From Leptolyngbyaceae cyanobacterium C42_A2020_001 (GTDB taxonomy: Bacteria; Cyanobacteriota; Cyanobacteriia; Leptolyngbyales; Leptolyngbyaceae), in the NCBI GenBank assembly GCA_015272515.1, contig JACYLN010000015.1:44871-108870 (forward strand): a DNA stretch of 64,000 nucleotides. Reading direction: 5' to 3'. Under the pieces are notes generated by a model. That model worked only from the letters and a program-made list of their open reading frames with translations, made no database searches and had not been told where the DNA came from. Of this stretch, positions 17,512-26,365 are shown piece by piece. Every line of letters starts with the position of its first letter. Position 1 is the stretch's first letter. The translations under genes and the position numbers were made by a program.

Positions 17512-18420
17512 TCATTCCGAAAATACCGTAAGCACAACCTGTGGCGATAGCACAGCAGTTTCGTCGGTTCCGGTTCGTTGCCCGATGCCCAGAAACAAGC
17601 CACTTTCATGCTGAATTCGAATGGGTGCTGTTGGTATCTGGTCGGTGGGCACTTCCCCCCAGGCGATGCGTTGTCCCAGACACCAGCGACGGGCGATCGC
17701 ATCAGGGAGGGCGATCGCATCCAGGTGGGCAACCCCTGCTTCCGGCGGAATCGGCTGGAACGACTGGGTTTGCAGCGTGGCATCTAGTTCTTCCAGGGTG
17801 AGGCTGTTTGCTAACTGAAAGCCACTGCTGATGGTGCGGCGCAGGGCTGACAGAGTGCCTCCAGTTTGCAGGAGCTTGCCCAAATCACGGGCGATCGCGC
17901 GAATGTAGGTGCCAGATCCACAGGCAATTTCCACATCGATTTCAGGAAAGTCTCCGGGTCGCCAATCCAGGATTTTCACTTGATAAACTTCTACCGTGCG
18001 TGGCTGGGCAGTAATGGCTTTTCCTTCTCGCGCCAAATCATACAGCCGTTTCCCTTCTACTTGGATGGCGCTGTAGTTGGGCGGAATTTGCTGAATCGTG
18101 CCGTGGAATTGTCTTAAGGCAGCTTGCACGGTTTCCAGGCTCAAATCGTGAACAGGTTGTTGCGTGAGAACCGCTCCTTCCAGGTCATCGGTTGTTGTGG
18201 TAATGCCAAAGCGAATGGTGGCAAGGTAGGCTTTGTCTCCCGGCAGAAATTGCAGCAGTCGGGTTGCCCGCCCCAACGCGATCGGTAAAACACCCGTTGC
18301 TGCGGGATCGAGCGTGCCCGCATGACCTACCCGCTTCATCTTCAGCAGGCGGCGCACCTTCGCCACACAGTCGTGAGACGTGAACCCAACCGCTTTATCT
18401 AAATTTAAAAACCCATCCAT
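17512..18420 (-). CDS. truB: tRNA pseudouridine-55 synthase TruB
   Basis: 302 residues. It isomerises U55 to pseudouridine in the T-loop of tRNAs. Motif I N-terminus GFLNLDKAVGFTSHDCV, catalytic Asp38 in HAGTLDPAATGVLP, the PPNYSAIQVEGKRLYDLAR segment, CGSGTYIRAIARDLG and a C-terminal PUA-like region with IGQ. Length and starts are typical. Monocistronic, divergent from the ABC transporter at 18535. Confidence 0.97.
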   Translation of the reverse strand: MDGFLNLDKAVGFTSHDCVAKVRRLLKMKRVGHAGTLDPAATGVLPIALGRATRLLQFLPGDKAYLATIRFGITTTTDDLEGAVLTQQPVHDLSLETVQAALRQFHGTIQQIPPNYSAIQVEGKRLYDLAREGKAITAQPRTVEVYQVKILDWRPGDFPEIDVEIACGSGTYIRAIARDLGKLLQTGGTLSALRRTISSGFQLANSLTLEELDATLQTQSFQPIPPEAGVAHLDAIALPDAIARRWCLGQRIAWGEVPTDQIPTAPIRIQHESGLFLGIGQRTGTDETAVLSPQVVLTVFSE

Positions 18421-18534
18421 TCTTAGCTCACTGTTGCGATCGCAAATTATTTCGTTTCAATTTTCGGAATCTAGCTGCCAAACACGGTAGAGAGAGGCTA
18501 GGCTAGCGGTAACTTTTTTAGATCTTGAACATTT

Positions 18535-19485
18535 ATGGTGAATGAACTGGCAATCCGCACCCAGGATCTAACCAAACAGTTTGATCGGCATATTGCAGTC
18601 CACGATATTGATCTCCATATTGGCATCGGCGAAGTGTACGGACTCATCGGCCCCAACGGAGCGGGGAAAACCACCCTGATCCGAATGCTGGCAGCCGCAG
18701 AGGAACCCACCCTCGGCGAAATTTATATCCACGGCGATCGCCTCCTGCGCGATCAGGATAATCCCAACCTGAAACGGCAAATCGGCTATCTGCCAGACGA
18801 CTTCCCCCTGTACGACGACCTCACCGTTTGGGACTATCTCGATTACTTCGCCCGATTATACAAGCTGGGAGAACCCCGTCGCAGCCAGCGATTGCGAGAC
18901 GTGCTGGAACTCGTTCAGCTCACCCATAAACGCCACAGCCAGATTTCCACCCTATCACGCGGCATGAAGCAACGCCTCAGCCTTGCCCGTACCATCATTC
19001 ATGAGCCGCTGGTGTTGCTGCTGGATGAACCCGTCTCCGGACTCGACCCCATCGCCCGGATGCAGTTCCGCGAGATTATTAAAGCGCTGCAAGCAGCCAA
19101 AATGACGATTCTGATTTCGTCTCACGTTCTCAGCGACCTGGCAGAACTGTGTACTTCCGTCGGCATTATGGAACTGGGCTATCTCGTAGAAAGTACCTCG
19201 TTACAGCACCTCTACCAGCGCCTCAGTCGGCAGCAAATCACCCTCTCCACCCTGGGCAGTTTAGAGGCATTGCAGGCTGAATTGCGGAATCACCCCGAAG
19301 TAGAAGGGATGGAAGCGTTGCCAGGCAACAATCGTCTCAAAGTATTTTTTTCTGGCGATGGCGAGGCAAGTGCGACGTTGCTGCGATCGCTGATTGCAGC
19401 CAACATTCCTCTGACTGAATTCCATCCTGCCCAAGAAGACCTGGAATCCATCTTCCTCAACCTGGGACACCAGCAAGCTTCGTAA
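18535..19485 (+). CDS. ABC-2 type transporter ATP-binding protein
   Basis: 316 residues. Walker A GPNGAGKTT, signature LSRGMKQRLSLAR, Walker B LVLLLDEPVSGLDP and H-loop LISSHVLSDL. A C-terminal about 100-residue extension is of the type found in drug/polysaccharide/gliding-type exporters (CcmA-like). It pairs with the permease that begins 64 bases downstream. Export substrate unknown. Confidence 0.93.
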   Translation: MVNELAIRTQDLTKQFDRHIAVHDIDLHIGIGEVYGLIGPNGAGKTTLIRMLAAAEEPTLGEIYIHGDRLLRDQDNPNLKRQIGYLPDDFPLYDDLTVWDYLDYFARLYKLGEPRRSQRLRDVLELVQLTHKRHSQISTLSRGMKQRLSLARTIIHEPLVLLLDEPVSGLDPIARMQFREIIKALQAAKMTILISSHVLSDLAELCTSVGIMELGYLVESTSLQHLYQRLSRQQITLSTLGSLEALQAELRNHPEVEGMEALPGNNRLKVFFSGDGEASATLLRSLIAANIPLTEFHPAQEDLESIFLNLGHQQAS

Positions 19486-19549
19486 TCAATAATTTCTTCC
19501 TCACCTTCCCCCATCCCCTTCTCTTCCCATTTTCCTCTGGAGACTCCTC

Positions 19550-21139
19550 ATGATTCCAAACCTGCTAATGACCTTCTCCGATTGGAACCCGCAGTTTTTT
19601 CGAGAGGTCAAAGGGCGACTCAAGCCCCGGAACATTGCGACTACAGTGGTTAGTTCACTTTTGGTTCAGGGCGCAATTCTTTTTTATCTTTGGGGGGCGC
19701 TTCCCACTAAAGTCACCTCCTACAGTCGCTACTGCGTTGGCAAAGATGAGTACAACTGGAACAAGTGCTTTGTAGATGCGCTGGGCAATGTTCAAATTAA
19801 TTGGCAGCTTTGGTGGTTTGACCTGTTTCAAACTTTGAGTTGGCTGATTCCCTTCGTTTTGCTGGTCGCAGGCATTTATATGCTGATTGGCGATTTAGCA
19901 AAAGAAGAACGGCGCGGTACCCTCAACTTTATTCGGCTCAGTCCGCAAACCAGCCGCAGTATTTTAGTTGGTAAATTATTGGGCGTTCCGCTGATTCCGT
20001 TTCTGGCGGTCGTGCTGGCAGTCCCCTTACACATTTGGTCGTCAATCAATGCGGCAATTCTCCCTAAAGAACTGATCAGTATTTATCTTTTGACGATCGC
20101 GGCGTGTTGCTTCCTGTATACCGCAGCGGTGTTTTATGCCTTCTTAGGTGGGGCGCAGGGCTGGCTGGGCGCGATTGTTGTTTGGGTTTTCTACTCAGTG
20201 CTTTTCCAGGTCTGGCAGCATGGACGCTACTCTCAAATTGATGGGTATCCATTTTTTAGGCAGTGGTACACCATCCAGGTTGGACATACGCTGGAGTTGT
20301 TTGTCACGTTTGTCGTAGTCACCTTCGCGATCGCCACCTTCTGGCTCTGGCGATCGATTAATCGTCGCTTCCGCAATCCCAGCCAGGTATTACTCAGCAA
20401 GCGCCAAAGCTACTTGATGACGCTCTCCTTCGAGCTATTCATTTTCGGCTTTGTCTTCCACGACTATCCTGAGTGGTGCAGCCGCAACTCATTTTTAGAT
20501 TTGACCGGATTAATGGTCGTCAATCTGTTCTGGTTTATTTTGATCATCGCTGCGCTGACTCCCCATCGCCAAACCTTATTGGATTGGGCACGTTACCGCC
20601 GTAATGGAGAATCCAAAACCCAACGCAAACGCTGGCGACGCACCCTGGTACATGACCTGGTGTGGGGAGATAAAAGCCCAGCGATGGTCGCGATCGCGCT
20701 TAACTTGCTAATTCCCATCGTGCTGTTTACGCCGTGGATTGCAACCTGGAACGATGACAGCCCCAAAATAGCAGCGTTCATCAGCCTGATCTTTAGTGCC
20801 AGCTTTTTGCTGATTTGTGCGGCGATCGCCCAGTTAATCTTGTTTGGCAAATCGCAAAAACGAGCCTTATTTGCCGCAGGCATCATTGGCGCACTGATTC
20901 TTCTCCCCATGATTGGCATGAGTCTACTTGGAGCGCATCCTGGCAGCAAAACTGCCCTCTTGTGGCTGTTCTCAGCCATGCCCATCGCTGCAATGGAACA
21001 CGCATCTTTCACAACAGTTGCAATTGGCTTTCTAGCTCACCTATCAACGCTCACATTGCTAGTAGCGCGCCAAACACGCCAATTGAAACGAGCTGGAGAA
21101 TCGGAACTAAAAGCACTCATGGCACACCGCACAAACTAA
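19550..21139 (+). CDS. ABC-2 type transporter permease
   Basis: 529-residue integral membrane protein with an N-terminal cytoplasmic helix (NPQFFREVKGRLKPRN) and about 11-12 hydrophobic segments. A conserved cytoplasmic motif (AKEERRGTLNFIRLSPQTSRSILVGKLLG) marks the coupling region of ABC-2 permeases. The RBS is CTGGAG upstream of the ATG. Long for a single ABC-2 permease (usually 250-400), so it may be a fusion of two halves. Forms an operon with the ATPase at 18535. Confidence 0.88.
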   Translation: MIPNLLMTFSDWNPQFFREVKGRLKPRNIATTVVSSLLVQGAILFYLWGALPTKVTSYSRYCVGKDEYNWNKCFVDALGNVQINWQLWWFDLFQTLSWLIPFVLLVAGIYMLIGDLAKEERRGTLNFIRLSPQTSRSILVGKLLGVPLIPFLAVVLAVPLHIWSSINAAILPKELISIYLLTIAACCFLYTAAVFYAFLGGAQGWLGAIVVWVFYSVLFQVWQHGRYSQIDGYPFFRQWYTIQVGHTLELFVTFVVVTFAIATFWLWRSINRRFRNPSQVLLSKRQSYLMTLSFELFIFGFVFHDYPEWCSRNSFLDLTGLMVVNLFWFILIIAALTPHRQTLLDWARYRRNGESKTQRKRWRRTLVHDLVWGDKSPAMVAIALNLLIPIVLFTPWIATWNDDSPKIAAFISLIFSASFLLICAAIAQLILFGKSQKRALFAAGIIGALILLPMIGMSLLGAHPGSKTALLWLFSAMPIAAMEHASFTTVAIGFLAHLSTLTLLVARQTRQLKRAGESELKALMAHRTN

Positions 21140-21257
21140 CGGTGCTCAGGGATGACTTAATCCATCGGCTGTAGGAACGCCCTACTAGCCAACACCTGCT
21201 AGGAGTTGAGAGACAACCCCTCTCGGCTGCTAGCAGTTTTCATAGTTTTCATATTGC

Positions 21258-21506
21258 TCAAAATCCAGCGATCGCGAGTACTTTCTCAAACGCAAGTTCT
21301 TGGGTACCAGTTGGAGCTAACGCTTGACTGTTGGGGAAGTACTTTTTTAAGAATGCCGTCAAATTCTTCAACGTTGGAAAATCCCATTGAGCACGGTATT
21401 GGGGCTGGCCATTATTACCAATCTCGGAAATCTGCAACTGGTAGCGACCTTGTGGATGAGTACTTCCACGAAAACGAATCGTGTGGCAATAAACTGGGGG
21501 CTGCAT
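21258..21506 (-). CDS. Small conserved hypothetical protein
   Basis: 82 residues from the ATG at 21506 (AAGG about 12 bases upstream; an in-frame TTG at 21518 overlaps that RBS). Reads as a compact alpha/beta protein: YCHTIRFRG, GRYQLQISEIG and a helix NLTAFLKKYFP. No motif I can name. Similar short proteins occur in other cyanobacteria; function unknown. Confidence 0.6.
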   Translation of the reverse strand: MQPPVYCHTIRFRGSTHPQGRYQLQISEIGNNGQPQYRAQWDFPTLKNLTAFLKKYFPNSQALAPTGTQELAFEKVLAIAGF

Positions 21507-21653
21507 AGCTTCAAACAACCTTGTTAATGAACCTTACACTTTTATCTTCCCGGATGTATTTAAGATCCGAAGTGAGTATAAGCGGGGTGAAAGTTGATGT
21601 TAAGCCCCAAAATCCGTGAGTTCGGACGCTACTAACAATTGATGTAAATCACA

Positions 21654-21692
21654 CAAAAAAATTCCCTCGGGCCGTCTAGAAGCCAGAGGGAA
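21654..21692 (-). terminator. Rho-independent terminator
   Basis: Minus strand: TTCCCTC and GAGGGAA (7 bp) extended by an inner GGC/GCC, loop of about 9 bases, followed by seven T. Terminates the small membrane-protein gene at 21763-21999. Confidence 0.8.
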
Positions 21693-21762
21693 AAGGTACC
21701 GTGGGAAACTTAAAACTTGAAGGGGAAGCAAAACTTAGAGCGATCGCTCCAACTAGCGCAAT

Positions 21763-21999
21763 TTACGCTTCGGGCAGAAGATTGCTGGAGTAAGCATCCA
21801 GGGTAATCAAAGCGGCAGGGGTGCGAGTGCCGTAATCAATGGATTGACCAGTGACCGCTTCAGACAATTTCTCAAAAGATTCAGAGCGCCAGTTACGCTC
21901 GTGAATTGGCTTAGACTGCTCACCCAAGAAATAGGTTAGGGTTCCCAGAGCAGCAACTGCCAACCAACCAATCACAAATAACACAGTTAAAATAATCAT
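21763..21999 (-). CDS. Small single-span thylakoid-type membrane protein
   Basis: 78 residues: one N-terminal transmembrane helix (MIILTVLFVIGWLAVAALGTLTYF) and a soluble tail containing KPIHERNWRSESFEKLSE and a terminal LDAYSSNLLPEA. The pattern is widely conserved in cyanobacteria. I suspect a photosystem-associated small protein (Psb35/Ssl2148 came to mind) but cannot confirm the identity from memory. Has its own terminator downstream. Confidence 0.72.
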   Translation of the reverse strand: MIILTVLFVIGWLAVAALGTLTYFLGEQSKPIHERNWRSESFEKLSEAVTGQSIDYGTRTPAALITLDAYSSNLLPEA

Positions 22000-22212
22000 C
22001 GAACTCTCCTGTAAACTCTTGTTTCAATCTGTAAATAAATGTAACAGATTCTTGTCAAAAGATGCAACATATCCAGAAGTGGTGACTACCGATCTCTGGG
22101 AAGTACGGTGCTCTTCCTTACAACCGACTGCAGAGCCAGGAAGAAGGCAAAAGAAGAGATGATGACGTTGGTTAGGAAGAATGAGGAGGATAAGGAAGAG
22201 AAGTTGCGTGCT

Positions 22213-23091
22213 TTACCGAATCAGCGGGAAATACAAGACAGGATGCCAGCTATGGCGAAACAAATCTTGGGTAAAACTTGGAATCGATAATTGCAGTAGG
22301 CTGTTTCGAGGATTGTGGCAAACAGCGATCGCGCTAATATCGGGTTCTGTCGCTGCTTTAATTACTTCCATCACAGGTGAACCAAGGCGAACCTCTGTCT
22401 CAACCTGCAAATTCAAAGGAGCTAATTCTGCCTTAACCGTTGCTAACTCTTTTTGAGCCTGCTGGATAAATGGTTCTTTAGGAATATCGCGGCGATCGCA
22501 GTCATCCACAATCCACACTAAATGACAAGCCTGGAGCAGAGGAGTTGCTTGCTGCGCTGCGCGTCGTTTGATCTGCTCGATCAAGTATTTGGCAGCTTCA
22601 GTGCCATCGTAGGGCAGCATCAAGTAGCGAAACAAATGGCGACAGCGCTGGTCTAGTTCTTCTCGCGTGTAAGTGGAGATTAATTGTGGACGAACCGACA
22701 ACACCGGAATCGTTGTGCGCTTATAAATTTCGGCGGAAGTGCTGCCAAATATTTTTTCTGACAGGGCATTACGCAGCGAATATCCCAACATCAGCAGATC
22801 CACGCTTTGTTCCCGCGCAATCTTCAAAATCAAGTCAAGTGGTCGCCCTGATTCCACCTTCAGATCAACTGAAAGTCCAGCAGGAATGTTCTTCAACCCT
22901 GACTCTAGCTGCGATCGCGCCTGTTCCACTTTTTCGGCATCTGCCCGCGGGATTGCACCCGACTCTTTGAAAGGAACGCAGTGTAAAAAGGTGATTTGCT
23001 TGAAACCCGTCGCGGCTAAACTGGGCGTGAAGTGAGCCAACCGCTGGAGACCATCCGACAAATCTGTACAAATAAGCAATCGCTGAAACAT
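22213..23091 (-). CDS. Universal stress protein with two UspA domains
   Basis: 292 residues in two tandem Usp domains. The first (1-135) begins FQRLLICTDLSDGLQRLAHF and ends with SEKIFGSTSAEIYKRTTIPVL, a G-x-x-x-x-E variant of the ATP-binding loop; the second (about 150-290) begins YLMLPYDGTEAAKYLIEQI. The second domain lacks a clean G-x2-G-x9-G loop and may not bind nucleotide. Likely a cytoplasmic stress-adaptation protein. Monocistronic. Confidence 0.85.
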   Translation of the reverse strand: MFQRLLICTDLSDGLQRLAHFTPSLAATGFKQITFLHCVPFKESGAIPRADAEKVEQARSQLESGLKNIPAGLSVDLKVESGRPLDLILKIAREQSVDLLMLGYSLRNALSEKIFGSTSAEIYKRTTIPVLSVRPQLISTYTREELDQRCRHLFRYLMLPYDGTEAAKYLIEQIKRRAAQQATPLLQACHLVWIVDDCDRRDIPKEPFIQQAQKELATVKAELAPLNLQVETEVRLGSPVMEVIKAATEPDISAIAVCHNPRNSLLQLSIPSFTQDLFRHSWHPVLYFPLIR

Positions 23092-23406
23092 GAGTAGTGC
23101 TGTTGCAATCGGTCGGGCGAACTGCCCTTACAGTAACATTCCTCATCCAAGTGTGTTTACAAAGTTTCAACGATAAGCTAAATACCGAATAAAAATATAA
23201 GTGAAACTAATTGACTAGATAATTTAATAAAATTTGAAGTGATTAATCAAAGGCTTGACACGCCAAATCTCTCTCTGATTCCACACTAACCGCACTAAAT
23301 CTACCGATTCTATGGTGTTAGAAGCGATCAACGCCCCATCACCCCCAGCTTCTTTCCTTCTTTGGAACAAAGCAAGAGACGGAGGTCGTCTACTCGCGGC
23401 AAGCGG
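23092..23406. other. Intergenic region between usp and nblA
   Basis: 315 bases, A/T-rich toward usp (whose promoter it must hold). A weak hairpin (CTTTG-TTC-CAAAG on the minus strand, near 23360-23372) lies beyond the nblA stop. No gene seen. Confidence 0.4.
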
Positions 23407-23604
23407 CTATGGCATTTGAGGGCCTGCTTCTAAGCCCCATTGATGCCGGAGGAACTGCTTGTACATATTTTCGCGAACAATCATCTGCTCATAGAGCTTG
23501 ACTAAAAAGTCTTGGGCTTGTTCACGACTCATATTCTGCACTTGAGTCTCAAAAGACCGAATGCTGAACTGCTGCTCTAGGGAAAGTTCAACAGGTTGAT
23601 TCAT
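23407..23604 (-). CDS. nblA: Phycobilisome degradation protein NblA
   Basis: 65-residue NblA: SLEQQFSIRSFETQVQNMS, then REQAQDFLVKLYEQM and a C-terminal QFLRHQWGLE. Two helices form the dimer that inserts into phycobilisome rods and hands phycobiliproteins to Clp protease during nitrogen starvation, freeing amino acids and cutting light capture. Length is typical. TGGAG lies 6-7 bases before the ATG. It links this locus to the nitrogen-scavenging genes upstream. Confidence 0.95.
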   Translation of the reverse strand: MNQPVELSLEQQFSIRSFETQVQNMSREQAQDFLVKLYEQMIVRENMYKQFLRHQWGLEAGPQMP

Positions 23605-23615
23605 AATTCACTCCA

Positions 23616-23629
23616 GTATGAGAGAGTAC
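23616..23629. promoter_or_regulatory. GTA-N8-TAC site overlapping the nblA RBS
   Basis: GTATGAGAGAGTAC matches the NtcA half-site spacing, but lies only 12 bases before the nblA start and covers the RBS side. No minus-10 element can fit between it and the ATG. It may be a chance match (about one per 4 kb expected) or a repressing site. The rest of the gap 23630-24015 is A/T-rich and should contain the nblA and histidine kinase promoters; I saw no other exact NtcA site in it. Confidence 0.35.
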
Positions 23630-24015
23630 GCAGTTGGAAGACATCAGGCTCTAAGGGCTTAGAGGAGGCTTCCTGGGTCAGCGATCGCTGATTTCCTGTG
23701 AGAATGCCCCAAAGGGATCAGTTATTACCACCCGTATTACAGAAGATAACAACTGTTTGACAAAATGCACATACCCCTGTTTGGGTAATTCTCAAGATAT
23801 AGGAATAAATTAATATAAGTTTCGACAAAATATAAAATCTGCTTACTGAATACAGTCATTTACCGTCTAATCTGCCAAAGAGGCGACCTAATCAGGTTTT
23901 TCCCTAAATTCCACTCGAATATGTCTAAAGAGTGATCATGAGAAATTTTTTAGATTTGCCCCCTCAATTGCGTAATACCCGCCTCATTTGGGAATCCTAG
24001 TAGCAGCAGAGATCG

Positions 24016-26184
24016 ATGGGAAGCGTTAACACTGTGAACTGGGGCAAAAGCAGTATGGGCGATAAACAACCAGAAGCAAAACTCATGGTGAGTCAGGCAG
24101 TCCCTCAGATTAAGCTTCTATCAGCTACGAGAGACTCCCATTCTCACCCTCTGCAATTCACCACAGGAGTTAGTTTGGCGCGAGACACTTCCACCCTATC
24201 TATGAACTCTCAACCAGACCTCACTGGTTTGTTGCAACAGCTTATTCAAATTGCTGCAACGACTAATGCTCCAGCCTCCCTGTTTGCACAATTGGCAAAA
24301 ACCGTTGGAACGGCTTTTCAGGTAGATGGTTGCGCCATGATTGTTTCTACCGTTTCGCCAGAGCAGGTGCAAACAACCTGCTGGCTAGCTGAGACAGACG
24401 TGATTGCTGCTTTACCACGACAAACTGGCTATGAACACTTGATAAAACGAGTTTCGTGCTCTCAACCCCTCATTAGTCCTGGTGTTCAATTCGACTCATT
24501 AAACTTTCCTGTAAAGGCGACAGATAACAGCGAGGACGCTGAATCGGTTTGGCAGTACTTTTCAATTTCCGCTGGTGCTCCTTTGATTCAAGCGGTGTTA
24601 GAAATGCCTACGCAATTTCAAGGAAGCTCAAACGGCATCATTAGCTTGATGCGATCGCGCCCCCACCCCTGGTCACCCTACGAAATAGAGCAACTCGAAT
24701 TAGTCAGTCAGCACATCGCCGTGATTATTTCCCAATTTCAGCTACAACAGCAGGTATCCCTACAGCTTCAATTTCAGGCAGTTGTCAATCAGCTCACGCT
24801 GGCAATCCGGAATACCTCTGATCTCAATGAAGTGCTCAAACTTGCAACCGACGGTACAGCTCAAGCATTAAACGTACAACGAGCCTTGTTGTTAAGGCTT
24901 AAGTATTCCGATCCCCTGTTTCGTAGTCATGCATCTGAGGAAATGCCAAAAACACGGGTATCGGTCATGTGCGAATGGCTCACTCCTACCGGATGGACGG
25001 ACCCCAATTCTCCAACGTCTACAGCCGTAGCATCTGCGGTGAATCAATCATTTTGGCTGTCAGAATGTGGTTTAAGTCAGCGAATTTTCAAAAGCGTTCG
25101 TCCTACCGCCGTGGATCACAAACGCTATCTTTTAAACGAAGCAGATTTGGCAAAGGTCAACGAAATCTTTAAGCTCGACACGTTAGACGCTTTACTGGTA
25201 GCTCCTTTAGAGAGTCAGGGCACCGTTTTGGGCTTTTTGGTCTTTCAAAGTCGCCAACCTCGATCTTGGCAACAAGCAGAAATCGATTTAGTTGAACTTG
25301 TAGGGGCACAGGTTAGTAACGCGATTATCCAAACTGAAACCCTGCGCCAGGTACAATCTCTAGTTGAAAAACGCACGGCCGATCTTCAGCAAAGTTTGGC
25401 AATTCAGGCCAAGCTGTATGAACGGACTCGCCAGCAAGTCGAGCAATTGCGCCAGTTGAATCAGTTAAAGGATGAATTTTTGGATACCGTGAGTCATGAG
25501 TTGCGGACTCCATTGACCAGTATGGCGCTTGCGATTCGGATGCTGCGCCAGATTGGCACTGACAGCGATAGCAGCAATCGTTACCTCGACATTTTGGAAC
25601 AACAGTGCGCCCAGGAAACGAACCTGGTGAATGATCTGCTGGCACTGCGAGAGTTGGAATCCAAGCAGATTGCACTCCAGCTTGAAGACATTGACGTAAT
25701 TGCCTTGCTGCAAGACTTGGCTACCAATTTCCAGCAACAATGGGCACCTAAAGGGCTGACTCTGAAGTTTGAGTTTCCCGATCACCCCGTTAGAATTCAG
25801 AGCGATCGCGACAGCCTCAATCGCACCCTGCTTGAACTTCTAACCAATGCAGGGAAATATTCAAGCTCCAACAGCACCATCCATCTCAAACTGCTTTACC
25901 GCCGAGAAGTGCCCACCAACCAGATCATTCTGACCTTGTCCAATAGCGGTTCTGGCATTTCACCGGAGGAATTACCCTACGTCTTCGATAAATTCCGGCG
26001 TTGCCAGGGAGCTACCCAAAACGCAATTCAAGGAACCGGGCTGGGCTTAGCACTTGTCAAAAGCCTGGTTCAACATTTGAATGGCACCATCTCAGCATCC
26101 AGCGCACCTACCGAAGACCCGCAGATTTGGGAAACCTGTTTCAGCCTGATCCTGCCGCAATCATTCGATACTGCAAGACTCTAG
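24016..26184 (+). CDS. GAF-domain sensor histidine kinase
   Basis: 722 residues, soluble. Two GAF-like sensor domains (about 80-235 and 255-435), a coiled coil (ARQQVEQLRQLNQLKDEF), HisKA with His494 in VSHELRTPLTSM, and HATPase_c with N box (LTNAGKYS), G1 (NSGSGI) and G2 (GTGLGLALV). The first GAF lacks an obvious bilin-binding Cys in the usual place, though one Cys occurs in the second. The start could also be the Met at codon 15 or 24. Output partner unknown. Confidence 0.88.
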   Translation: MGSVNTVNWGKSSMGDKQPEAKLMVSQAVPQIKLLSATRDSHSHPLQFTTGVSLARDTSTLSMNSQPDLTGLLQQLIQIAATTNAPASLFAQLAKTVGTAFQVDGCAMIVSTVSPEQVQTTCWLAETDVIAALPRQTGYEHLIKRVSCSQPLISPGVQFDSLNFPVKATDNSEDAESVWQYFSISAGAPLIQAVLEMPTQFQGSSNGIISLMRSRPHPWSPYEIEQLELVSQHIAVIISQFQLQQQVSLQLQFQAVVNQLTLAIRNTSDLNEVLKLATDGTAQALNVQRALLLRLKYSDPLFRSHASEEMPKTRVSVMCEWLTPTGWTDPNSPTSTAVASAVNQSFWLSECGLSQRIFKSVRPTAVDHKRYLLNEADLAKVNEIFKLDTLDALLVAPLESQGTVLGFLVFQSRQPRSWQQAEIDLVELVGAQVSNAIIQTETLRQVQSLVEKRTADLQQSLAIQAKLYERTRQQVEQLRQLNQLKDEFLDTVSHELRTPLTSMALAIRMLRQIGTDSDSSNRYLDILEQQCAQETNLVNDLLALRELESKQIALQLEDIDVIALLQDLATNFQQQWAPKGLTLKFEFPDHPVRIQSDRDSLNRTLLELLTNAGKYSSSNSTIHLKLLYRREVPTNQIILTLSNSGSGISPEELPYVFDKFRRCQGATQNAIQGTGLGLALVKSLVQHLNGTISASSAPTEDPQIWETCFSLILPQSFDTARL

Positions 26185-26365
26185 TCGTCCTCAAGGGCAT
26201 TTTGCTGGCTAGATTTTCAGTCACTCAACAGAATTTCATCCCTCCACACTCATCCGACAGATCACTCATCTATTTATCGAAACTTCTATCAATCTTCGTG
26301 ATTTGTGTAGTAGTTACAAAATATGACAATCGCCAGTTACACTGGAGTCGAAATAGCTGACAGTC

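Noticed and set aside
21763..21999. Naming this gene psb35
   Set aside because: Single helix and tail are suggestive, but I could not recall a reliable signature for Psb35.
22108..22290. Plus-strand ORF of 60 codons overlapping the usp 3' end
   Set aside because: Lysine-rich random-looking sequence, overlaps a well-supported gene antisense, and no RBS.
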